From assembly GCA_037783415.1 (NCBI GenBank), contig JAZGTN010000228.1:124001-188000 (forward strand): 64,000 nucleotides of DNA, in the 5' to 3' direction. The DNA is from Leptasterias polaris. Lineage: Eukaryota > Echinodermata > Asteroidea > Forcipulatida > Asteriidae. The notes below the pieces were generated by a model. The model was not told the DNA's origin, made no database searches, and saw only the letters and a list, made by a program, of their open reading frames with translations. Below are positions 46,601 through 58,600 of this stretch, in pieces; positions within the stretch are counted from its first letter, which is position 1, and the number at the start of each line of letters is the position of its first letter. Both the position numbers and the translations under genes were made by a program.

Positions 46601-49600
46601 TTTCGGTCAAAATATGATGGATTAGATTTAGTTTTTGGTCTACACAACAATGAATTGATGAGCTTCCACGTACCTTTAGGGTTGTTTTTTTCTCTGTTGA
46701 ACTGGTTGCCAAAATAGTTTGTTTTAGCTGTTCTGATCAAGGATGTGACAATGTTTTTATATCGTTTATAAGTACATCAGATATGTAGACATTGGAGCCT
46801 TTGAATGGGTTGTTCCGTAGTGATTTAGAAGCTTGTTTGAGGAGGTATTGACGATCAGTGTAGCGTAACAGCTTGCAATGGATAGGTCTGGGCCGGGTGT
46901 TGTTATGGTGATTGTCGCCTTTGTTGGTTGTTGATGGTTTGTGATTAGGTGACTTGTGTGTTGGGGTACGGTGAGCTCGTTCGATCTGAATTTCGTGGCC
47001 GTCGTGGAGATTCATGTGATTTTCGAAGAAATCGGACAGGAATTCCTCGCATTGCTGGTTTCCCTCTGATCCTTCAGGTATGCCATGCAAGATGATGCTA
47101 TTTCTGCGGCTTCGGTTTTGCAGGTCTTCCACCTTTTTCCCCACCTGATGGATATCAATATGGGTACCATCGAATCGGCTGTTGACACTTTCAGTAATGT
47201 TCTTACACTTATCACTTAGGAAAGATGCCGTGGATTTGAGGTCTTCAATCTCCTTCTGCTGGTTGGCAACCTTTTAAGGGTGCTTAAGACTTAAGCGAAA
47301 ACTTAAATACTCCACTAAGTTTAGTTTCGTGAATACCGGCTGACCGATCGGTTTTCCCTGACGTGATGTTTACAATCTGTGAAATTAGGACGTGACTTTT
47401 TCTTAATATAATTATCTACAATAGATGATCAACTGCGACATCGGAAAGCTCGTTGGCTGCTGTATCGTGTCGTGGCCGAACTTTCGTGTGCTTCGTCCCC
47501 TTATGCTGATTGCAATGATTGAATCGGCGCTTACAGAAGCAGGAACATCCGCCAAGTATATTTCACGGGTTAGCTTGTGCGCTAGCGTAGTCCATGTTAC
47601 TAGTATTCTATGCCTGCACAGCTAGAGCAGAAAATCGGCGCTTGCTCGGTAAGCGGAGAATAGAGATTGCAAGCGCAGAATTCGGCGGTAAGCAGATCAA
47701 TGAAATTGGGCCCTGTTCGTTAGTTTTTTCTTTGAAGAACTTCAACTTTATCATCATAGTTCGATTTCTTTGAAATTCTAGACGTGTTAATTCTAGACGT
47801 GTTAAATAAATAAAGAGTCCATTTTACAGCCTGTATTCCAACCCCCACCCCACCCCCACTTCACGGTTTGACATCGAACCATTTTGCTTGAATGACAGTT
47901 AAGTGTAACATCAAACACTCTTGATGATCATTTTTCCTGACGTGTTTGCAATTTGCGAGAAGAGAACGTGACTTTTGTATTAATGCATTTATAAAAGGCG
48001 ATCCAATTCCACATCGGAAAGTGACGGTAACAGCGTCCACGTGCATTCGATGCGTCCGTAGAAGAAAACAAAGAACAAAAGAAAAAAGGGAAAAAGCCGG
48101 ACCATTTTGTTTTGATTTTACTCGAAAGAAAACTTTTTTTCCGGCATGTTAGGAGAGGGTTGCATATTTTCCCTATATAGCTTCAATAACAAGCAGTTGA
48201 AACTGCTTCCTATCCTACCTTTATTTTTAAGGACAAATATTTATGGGGCCTAATGCCCCTCCCCCCCCCCCCCCCCCCCCCCCCCAGGATTAGAGATGTG
48301 ATGGCGGTCAGTGAGTGAGGACGTGCGAGCGGAATGGTCCGGAATGGTGCATGCGAGTATGCTTTTATTTCAACTTTAGAGGCTTCTTATCTTTACCTCC
48401 TGATACTAAAGGAAGAACTGAACTGAGACATAATGCTAGCTTGCTGGAATTGTCCCCTTTATTGAGAGTTTGCTGTTTCATTGGTGTTACTCTTGTGTAC
48501 ATAAAATCCTACAGGCTGCCCCCCTAAAAAAAACACTAAAAAAACACAATCTTCGTCAATAGTAACTACCAATTGATTGTTAATTTTGATGTGTATGCAG
48601 AATGCTTCATTTCCATTCTTCTTGTTGTGCACATCGTTGCATGCACTGCTGAGTACACGATAATGGCTACCAAGAAAGATATTTCAGAAATTCGGCACGC
48701 CCTAGAAGACAACAAGGTTGCCCTGAAAGAGCTCTTGACAGTTACAAAGAGTAATGCAGACAAGCTTACGGCATTCCAAGCCTCACTAGAGTTCGCCTCC
48801 ACCAGGATTGACTCCCTGGAGAAGGAGACCATTCCAGCGTTAGAGGACAATACAAATTTAATGGAAAGCCAATGGAAGCAGCAACAACTGGTGACTGAAG
48901 CTCGCAGTATGCAGTATAACATTGTTTTCCTCAACCCCCCTGTTCTTGACTCCAACATGTCTGATTATACCAAGGCAAGAAGTTTGATTCAACTTTGCGG
49001 TGTCCCTGGGGACCGAGCTGGTACTATGCTCCTGAAACGTGCCCACCCTCTTCCAAGACGTCGCAAACCCGGATCCACTTCAACACCTAGCCCAAACTTC
49101 CTTGTAGCGTTCGTATGTTGGGAAGAGAAAGAATTTGTTTTGAAGTCGGCAAGATCCAAATCTGACCAGATGGGAGTGATGAGAGCTACAACACAATGGC
49201 CTTCAAAGATTAAAGCTGCACATTTCCAACTCAAGTCCAGCCCAGCCTACAAGTCTGCTAAACTGAATGGCAAGGACCCCTATGTCAAAATTGACTTTCG
49301 TACAGGAAAAGTTGGTCTGGTCATTGCGAATAAACCTGTCAAGCAGCTTGAAGCTTGGTCACTCCCCGAATTGTCTTAGTAAGTTATAACTATCATTTTA
49401 CTACTGATGAACCTCAATTAGCTTAATTATTTTTGATCCTCGTATGACCATGGTCCGTGCTCCCTACCCATGTCTGTACGAGCCAACTGCGTCATCGTTA
49501 GCGGACTGCTGTTAATTACATTCATTATTTTGTATGCATGTTTATGTTACTGTGTCAATTTTTGTTATGTAAGAGTTATCCAAGTTGCAATATTGTTGTT

Positions 49601-52600
49601 TGTTCTTTCCTGCATTATGTTTGATACACTGTGTGTACTCTGGATTCCTCCATGAATACATATAACAATAATTGTCTTGCTGATCTCCTTGACGATGAAA
49701 CTGAGAGAGACGTTGATTTTGGGGTGCCATCTCCGTATAAAAATGATTATCACACTATTAGAAGTCCTTATGTTACAATTTCTGATTTCAATACTTGTAT
49801 TAACAAATATTCTGATCCGGTTACTTTCATGCAACTTAATATATGTAGTCTCTCAAGTAAATGGGATGATTTCAAAACCCATGTGCACTTCTTAAGCCAG
49901 AAGAAAAAAAATAATTTTATTGCGTTATCAGAGACCTATCTTAATGATACAAATTGTCGAGACTTTGATAATCTTCCTGGTTATCACCCATTGAGTTTGT
50001 GCGAGAAGCACCGCAATTTTCGAAAAGGAGGTGGTGTCGGTTTATTTATTGATGATCATTATTTAACTTCTTTGTTCGTGAAGATTTGTCGTATTTCTCA
50101 CCTGAAATTGAATTAATTGTGGCAGAAATAAGTCCTAGATCCAAGGATGTTTTTTTAATCTGTTCATTGTATAGACCCCCTGGATGTGAACTTTCTGAAT
50201 TGGTTAGGTTTAAACACTTTATGAGTAACTTCTTTTTTAAAGTTAGAAGAGCTAAAGTTAAAGCCTGCTATATACTAGGGGACATCAATATTAATTTGTT
50301 AAATTACGGGAAACAGTCCTCCCATGGTAAATTTTGTAGTGAATTTATTGACACTTTGTTTGCCGATAATTATGTACCACTGATTTTGCGACCCACCAGG
50401 ATTGATCCCAACTTTAATTCATGTACGTTGATCGATAATATTTTTACAAATAGAGTTGACAGAGATGCAGCTTCTTTTATTTTAAAAAGTGATCTCTCTG
50501 ATCATTTAATTTCACTGTATTCTTTCGAATTTGGCAAAACCAAACCAGTTAAGACAGAACGTAAATTAGCATTTAGAAAATTTAATTCTGTCAATTGTCA
50601 GGCATTTCGCAGATTGTTATCATCTGCAGATTGGTCCCAAGTTTATGAGACTGTGGATATTAATTCCAAATTGTCTGTGCTCGATAACATTCTACACTCT
50701 TCATTTGATCTAGCATTTCCCATACAGGAAACACCGACTAGTCGTAGTACTCTTAGATCGCCTTGGATGACTTCTGGCTTATTAATCTCTTGCTATAATA
50801 AGCAAAAGTATTATGCTAACAGAAAAAAAAGTCCAGCCAAGCTTGCTTTTTATAAAAGGTATAATAATTTATTTAATAAATTGAAGCATATTGCCAAAAC
50901 CACGTATTATCATAATAAACTTAATGGTTTAAGAGGTAATGCTAAACAAACATGGCGTCTCCTTAATTCTATGATCAAATGCAGCCCAAAACATTCTTCA
51001 GAGAGTATTAGTAGTATTGTTGTAAACAGCAAAGTTATTTGTGACGCACAGGGCATTGCAGATGCTTTCAATACTCACTTCTGTTCAATAGGTGAAAAGA
51101 CTTGCCAAAGTGTACCACATTCTAACAAAGATGTCAATTATTATGTTAATTTTGCTAACTCTCCAATCGATTCTTTTTTTGTAACTCCTACGGAACCCAA
51201 AGAGATTATTGGAATTGTTCAGAAATTTGAGGACAAGTCAAGTTCTGGACCTGATGAAATCAGTAACACTGTGTTAAAAAAGGTTATTGATATAATTTCT
51301 TACCCTTTATCTGATATATTTAATGCTTCATTTAATCAAGGGATATTTCCAGATAAATTTAAAATGGCTAAAGTTGTTCCAATTTTTAAACAGGGTGATG
51401 CCCAAGATCCTAGTAACTATCGGCCAATTTCATTATTGAATACTTGTTCAAAAATATTGGAAAAGTTGTTGCATAAACGATTATTGTCTTTTTTGGATTG
51501 TAATAATTTACTTTGTTGTAACCAGTATGGATTTCGACCTGGGCGAAGTACTGTGCATGCTATGCTTGATTTGTATAATAATTTGACGAATTATGTTAAT
51601 CAGGACCCTTCCCAAGCTTCTATTGGTGTCTTTTTGGACTTAAAGAAAGCGTTTGATACTGTTAATCATGATGTTTTATTAAATAAGTTGAATTATTATG
51701 GGATTAGGGGAGTTTCACTTAAATGGTTTAGTAGCTATCTGAACAAGCGTAGCCAGTATGTGACACTGAATGGAGTAGAATCAAACTATCAGAGTATTAA
51801 TTGTGGCGTCCCCCAAGGTTCAACACTTGGGCCATTGTTATTTTTAATTTATGTTAATGATATGCCATTATCTTGTTCGGTTGTAAAGCCCATTTTATTT
51901 GCTGATGACACAACTCTTTTTGCTTCTGGGAATGAATTGAATGATTTAGCTGTGGGGGTAAACAGAGATTTAGTGGTTTTACAAGACTGGTTTAGAGCTA
52001 ATAGGTTGAGAGTGCACCCAGATAAAACTTTTTTTATATGTTATTCATCCAGGCAAAAGGAACGGTACTTACCTGATATATCGTTGTTCTTGGAAAATTG
52101 TTCTCTTAAAAAGGTTTCTAGTACTAGATTTTTAGGTCTTGAAACTGATAAAAATTTACTCTGGAAAGAACAAATCTCTTATGTTTGTAACAAAATATCC
52201 AAAGCTAATTATATTCTGTATAGGACCAAAGGACTTATGAGGATTAAAGATAGTATCTCTATCTACAATGCATTGGTAAACTCCCATTTAAATTATGGGG
52301 TCTTGGCATGGGGTGGTTTGTTTAGAATTTACCCATCTTTATTTGATAGGATTATATCACTTCAAAAGAAATGTATTAGGAATGCCTGCCATGTTAAATA
52401 CAATGCACATACTTCACCTCTTTGTTTTAAGTATAAGATTCTCATGTTTGAGGAAGTCTATAATGTTCAAATTGCTTCACACTATTATGATTATTTTCAT
52501 AAATTGCTTCCTGAAAACTTAAGCAGTGATTTATTTTTTCCATTAAATCAAGATATTCATTCGCATACCACCCGCCAAAGTAACCTTATCCATTTTCAAA

Positions 52601-55600
52601 GTACTTGTAGACTCGATATTGCTTTGGCTAATTATAGGTACGTTTTACCTACCATTGTCAATTCTCTTCCACCTATTTTGAGACATGACTTGACGAATTT
52701 GTCTAAAAAGGTGTTCATGAAGCATTTAAAGGAATTTTATTTTGACAAATACAAGAATTTCCTTTGTACTAATCTCAATTGTTTTTCTTGCACATAGGAG
52801 CTAGGCAATATTTATTCTATGCTCAGTGTAACTTTGTTATTGTGTGTCCCCGGAGGAAATATATTTTATACTAATTTCTGCAACTGAAATGAAATGTTTA
52901 CTCTTAATTGCTATTGTTGTACTTTTTTGTAATTTGACAGCAGTCGTGGGTGCTCCACTACAGAAGGCCTTGTCCTTCTCTAGGATGACACCCCCATTCA
53001 TACACATGTGTCCTGTATATGTTCAAATGTTGATCTAATCTGGTGTAGTCTATCAGCTTGTGTATTATTTATTGTTATTATTTGTTGTATGAATGGAAAT
53101 AAAAACAAACAAACAAACAAACAAACAAACTTGCCCATGTTTCATTGCGACGATTTGCCCCAAAGCATAAATGCAACCTTGCAGCGAGTGAATGTTATTT
53201 ATTTATTTATTTTAAGATCTTTATACAGGATACAAAAATCAGCACAACAGCTGTATTACATTATGGTCCTGTGTATTAAAAAAAGGAAAAAGGAAAGAAG
53301 AAAGAAGAACAACAAGAGGATTAAGATATACTTAAAAATTGATTTGTTTATACATATTTTTAAAACCACGATGCATTTTGGGCCTTAGTAGGTAACTTGT
53401 TCCATATAGCAGCACCAGAATAATTAAAAGATTGCTTAAAACATTCCATGTTAGGCTTAGGGAGAACAACATTAAGAGAATCAGCATTTCTAGTATTTAA
53501 CCCATGCCTATCAAAGTACATCTCAATATTATTACAAAGTCTGTCTGGAGCTAAACCATTAACACATTTATACATATTGCAGGCTAAAAAGAAATCCCTC
53601 CTCTGTTCAAAAGTCTGCCAAGAAAGAGTTCTCATTATATCATCACCATGATAATTTACATTAATCAAAATCATTAGCAACAATCCTGGCAGCTCTTTTT
53701 TTTTAATCTGTCAGCCGTGGCTGTCACAAGTCAATAAAAATATAGCAGCATCCACGTGGTAAACCCCAGCCATGCGATACTCAATGATATCATCAGCAGT
53801 ACCATTAGACACAGTCTGAAAGGGGTGTCAATCAACAGGGGTCAGAGGGGCGGAAAAAAATCCCTCCATTGCGCCTGTGCATTGGTTTGTTCACAAAGCA
53901 ATGGCCGCCTGGTTAATGCCAATAACACCGAAGTCAGGCGCATGGTCGCCAAAAGTCCTGGACCAAGAGAAATGATTGAAAACATATGTTCCCAACTAAC
54001 TGGGAGTCTGTTGATGTCTTGCCGTCATTTCTGTGGTTAGAAAATGGGAGATAAGCCCTTGCAAGCATTCTTGAAATTTCTCTTGAAGATCGATAGTAGC
54101 GACAGTTTTGAAAAAAATGGATATCCAGATTACCAATATTTGAAAATTTAAATATTTAATGTTTTCTCTTGCTGTATTTAAAAGAAAAAAAAACAACAAA
54201 CGTATTAGTTAAAGCAGTTTTATTAGTTGTTCGGTGAATCTGTTAACTTCTATTGATTTGTTGTTGTTCGTCTTCTTCTTCGAATTGAGCTGTGAAGCTC
54301 CAAGAGACTTGAAATTTATCACATGCATAAACCTTTACCTCTGTATCATTTCTTTTCAAGCCATAGCCTGCACCATCTTGGATTAGAAGCACGCCATTGT
54401 AAAAACTACTGGGTTGGAATGTCCGCCTGTTCGGTTGTTTTCAAACTGAATGATGACGTCACAAGATGTTGCATTAAACTTATTTATAGATTTTAACAAC
54501 CACATAACTCTAATTGATTGTTCTTATTTCTATTACCAACTATGTCATATACACAGGACAAGGTTACCACAATTTTTTAATTATCGTGCTTCTGCCCCCC
54601 CACCCCCGACACAGATGTACCATGCTATGACGTCACCTTGGCAGACACCAACGGATCGACACTGGTCTCAACAACGACGTATGCACCGCTGATGCAACCA
54701 GGGAAGTATATGTACCACTGCTGGAACGTCAATGCCGCTGACGGCAGGCAGGTCGAAGCGGAGTGTGAGTACAACTCGACCAGGCATCAGCTGGAGTTTC
54801 TTCTACGTCACTACGTCAATGGTTTGTTGGTTGACTTTGGCTACATTTTCGCACACCAGACTCTCCCCCATGTGTTTTATTCTCCTTCCACTTCGCTCTA
54901 TATGATGGTTGCAGCAGGAAGATATGACCAAGAAAATGTTTTAGATTGCAACTTTACCGACGTTCCGGACAGAACAGGTGAGAAAAAAAAAATACAACAA
55001 ATTTAGTCCTAGAATAGAATGATGTTGGATTGGGGATAAGTTGTTTCAAGTTCCTGTATACAAGAGACATTTACAAGCGTCGGATATGGTCCGTTTGTTT
55101 TGGACAACTGACTTATTGCGTTTACCAAACCATGATTCTGACACGTTGTAACAAACAATTCACTACTTCGACCCAATTTGTTCGACAACACACCATATCC
55201 GACAACTTGTCAGGTAAAGCAATACTTTCTCAGGGTAACGCCAACAACTATTATGTCTAACTCATTTGTGTTCTGAAAGAAGAAAATAAATGTATGCAAA
55301 ACATTATTCTGCACTTTTATGTACGACACAATGTGTAACATTGTTACTAAATGCTGGACTGCGTTACACAGTCACAAAGGTTTTTCTAAAAAAACAAAAC
55401 TTTGACATGGAATTGAACTTGTAATTTTACTCTTTAATTTGAAATAAACAATTATATGAGGGAGTGGCAAATATAGCAATATATTATTATATGTTTAAGA
55501 AGAGTACTTTTAGCACAATGTCGGTTAAAGAAAAACAATCAAGTGGAGGTTGTGCTGTTATTTGCATTTTTCCACAAAAGAGGGACATAGCTTGGACAAA

Positions 55601-58600
55601 GTGTAAACAGCTCAAGAGAGCAATAATTAATGGTTTTAATTTTAAAATAAATGCCGTTGAGTACTTTTATCAACTTCTGTTTTCTTTGGAAGAATTTGTT
55701 TTTCACATGAAAATCATGATTCAAATTCAACACAAGTCTAAACATTTCAACAACAAAACAAAAGCAATATTATCAGAAGCAGCTGGGTATGTTTAACATC
55801 ATTGTTTGTCTTTGCTGGACTTTTTACCTTCCAGTTTTCGTGTGTGACCAAACGAATTTCACCTTCAACGGATCTGCAGCCTTCAACCGGTACCTACCAA
55901 ATAACCGAGTTCTCGAATGCCGATGGCATTTCACAGGTCCCATTAAATCATACATTTACCTGGACATCATTTACATGACTCTGTGGCCGGGCCATAAGCT
56001 GACCGTCCAGACTGTCTTTGACGAAAGTTACAATTCTACTAGAACAGAGTGGGTAGTCATCGACGGTCAGCAGTCGAACGGAACATCATTCTTTTTCAGC
56101 CGGAACTATATTCTGATGATTTTTTCTTCGGGGTTTATCTTACAATTTGGTAGTGCTGAACTTAATTTTGTTATGAGGTTCGAGTCAATCAAAGGTGAGT
56201 AAATGTTTACAGTGTAATGCATAAACATTTAACGAAGTTTGTCGATGCTTATTTAGCAAATGTTGTCACTTTAATCAACATAATCAATTTATTTAAACGA
56301 ACTAACCACCAAATTGGCGAGCTGACGGTAATTTGATAATTTAAAGCCATTTTGTTATGGCTTGAGCTAATCATTACATGTTTTGCTTGCAACTATTCTA
56401 TTGATCCTTTTTTATCTTTCTTTCTAAATAATGAGTTACTATGCGGAATTAACGCTGAGGGACGAGATTGTGTCGATTCACTTTAAGCCCCTTTGTCCAA
56501 ATACACATAATCCCCCCCCCCCCTAAATCATAAATGTTTAACGGAGCCATTATAATTATTACATCCGAAAAGGAGACGATTATGTTTGGCCTTTTCTCTC
56601 GTCTCTGTACATAGCATGCTTTTATATTATTCGTTTATAAAATTCATCGGGGGGGGGGGGGGGGGTGGATGGGGGGCACGATGTTCTTATTTCTAAACAC
56701 TTTACTCAAACCGCAAAGTGTTTGCATTAACATCACCATCAACTCAAAACATTGGGGAACCACTCCGGCCTATATGCACCCTGAAAACGAGACTACAAGA
56801 ACACATGTTTATGCAAATTACGCAAGTAAAATCTTGTTGGGCATGAACAATAACATTGAAATTATGTAAATCATATCAAGTAAGAAGCCTCAAGACAAAC
56901 TGACTAGGTAAATGTTAAACACTTTGGAGGTTGAACAAAGATAACATCACTAGAACTAGATTTAAACCAACGACATCGTTTAAACCAACGACATCCAAGC
57001 CCTATCAAGCCCTGGTTGTCATGCAACCTTTGGTTCGATCCCTGGCTACACGGCAGTTAGAGGTTGTATGACTTTTTACCAGACTCGACGAAAACCTTAA
57101 AAGAAGAGGGAGACTGTCGAAGAGGGGCGAGATAGCTAAGTCGGTAGAGTGCCGGTGTCATAGGGAAATCTGTCCCCCGGAGATTCTGTCCCCCATATGG
57201 GAAATTAACGTGGGCTGGAGAGAGATGATTCAAAAGAGAGCGCTATCAAAAGCAGTTTGTACACAGTTCTCAATATGGGGGGAAATAATCTCCAGGGGAA
57301 CAGAATCTCCGTCCACACCGGCACGTTAACTCAAATGTCTTTGGTTCAAATCTTGCTCTAGTCAACGGTTTTTTGTTTGTTTGTTCGATTCTAATCTACA
57401 TAACTGTAACAACGTTTCAGGGCAATGTAAGCCAAAGCAAGTCAAATGTCCAGTTGATGCGAAGTGTATCCCGGTCAGCTCCATATGCGACAGAGTAGCA
57501 GACTGTTCCGATTACTGGGACGAGAAAGATTGCGGTGAGTTATAGGACTTGAAACTTGAAAATGCAAATTTGCGTTGCCATACGATTGATGCAATATTTA
57601 CATTTAGCACAGGGACACATACCTTGGATTGAGCAGTTTGGGCTACAAAGAGCGTTTGCGATTACAAATATGGTTTGAAAGATGCAATGGAAGTGTGTGT
57701 GAATAATTAATTTATACTTTTAAGACATATTTCCAACCATATTCAGTTCATAACAAACGCTTTTTATTACCCAAAAGTGCAGATCCCAAGGCAACATGTC
57801 CCACTATTACGTTCAAATAAACACGTATACGACACTTGTTTAACCATCAACTTGCAATTAATTTAGCTCCTTTGTAATTTGTACAGACACATGTGGAACA
57901 CAAGACAATATTCTTGAAGCCGGTGAGAGATTCAGCATTACAGGTGGTTATCTCTATACACCAGGCGGACGCTTCGAAACTAACGTAGAAAACCCAATAT
58001 CAACTCTTCCGAGTAATCTAACATCGATACCAGTCTATTTACCGGAATCAGAAAGCCTTCAATCCGAGTGCATATGGAAACTGCAAGGGCCTGCCTGGTG
58101 TCGATTCCATATTCAGGTCGTCGAGTTAATCGGTTATAGTTTCGTGCTGCAAATCGGGAGTGGGGATGATCCAACGAGTGGTTTAGCGGATGTAGTTTTG
58201 AGCACAAACGTAGCCCCGCCTCACCTAGTACAGACGTTCTCGGTGTCTTCCAGTGCGTGGATAACACTAAAAGCAATTCAATGGAATCTCTACATCTACC
58301 GCCTAAAAATGGAAGCGACTGCTTACAATATCACAGGTACGGCATCAGAGACAGATACGCTAGAGCAACTCTTAAAGGTAGCTTGGCCAATTAAACAAAT
58401 TATTTGCTTGAATGCCAATGCGAATAAGTCACAAGTTACCGCTTAAATTTGAATTCCTCAGACTATCGAGACAGTTGCTATGTCACATGGTTCGGGGCAA
58501 GCTTTTGTATAGCAACCTCCAGATGAGCAAACCCTGGTACCATTGTGTCATACACATCCATTCAGAATTGTGTATGGGTGTTCACCGTCTCTTACGTAAC

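Larger units (their letters stand above)
44508..47275 (-). mobile_element. internally deleted non-LTR retrotransposon (ORF1 fragment joined to ORF2 RT)
   Basis: Minus-strand order: coiled-coil and RRM-like ORF1 (47275-46737), RT part of ORF2 (46740-45163, continuing shifted to 44905), 3' UTR and (ATTGA)n tail. The endonuclease domain expected at the start of ORF2 is absent, so a deletion joins the end of ORF1 to mid ORF2 near 46770. 5' truncated. Confidence 0.85.
48300..53130 (+). mobile_element. near full-length non-LTR retrotransposon (L2/CR1/jockey group)
   Basis: Order: 5' UTR, ORF1 (48663-49379), spacer, ORF2 with endonuclease and reverse transcriptase (49652-52797, one frameshift), 3' UTR, (AAAC)n tail ending at 53130. 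It sits inside the block missing from the left arm, so it is younger than the inverted duplication. The 5' limit is uncertain (48.1-48.5 kb). Confidence 0.88.
40690..54614 (+). other. intron 1 of the CUB/LDLa gene
   Basis: 13.9 kb. Without the LINE-bearing insertions at 44.32-47.34 and about 48.09-54.24 kb it would be nearly 5 kb, close to the 6-kb spacing of the same exons in the left arm. 47.34-48.09 kb is homologous to 22.37-23.2 kb inverted. No other gene seen. Confidence 0.7.
56195..57420 (+). other. intron 3
   Basis: Contains C12 (56512-56523) and G17 (56649-56665) tracts and a SINE at 57122-57365. From about 56.56 kb it matches the left copy from about 15.2 kb. No gene. Confidence 0.7.

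Noticed and set aside
53756..54040. 94-residue frame in the inserted block
   Set aside because: No recognisable domain and no paralog; kept only as unassigned sequence.
54638..55006. Reading the CUB-like exon as a stand-alone gene starting at 54638
   Set aside because: The codon there is TTG, the frame continues upstream to a good splice acceptor, and it reads past the donor into intron.
55464..55796. 110-residue plus-strand frame
   Set aside because: It lies in intron 2 just before exon 3, has low-complexity composition and no motif.
57980..58276. 98-residue open frame on the minus strand
   Set aside because: It lies opposite exon 5 of the CUB/LDLa gene, has no motif of its own, and is an antisense shadow.
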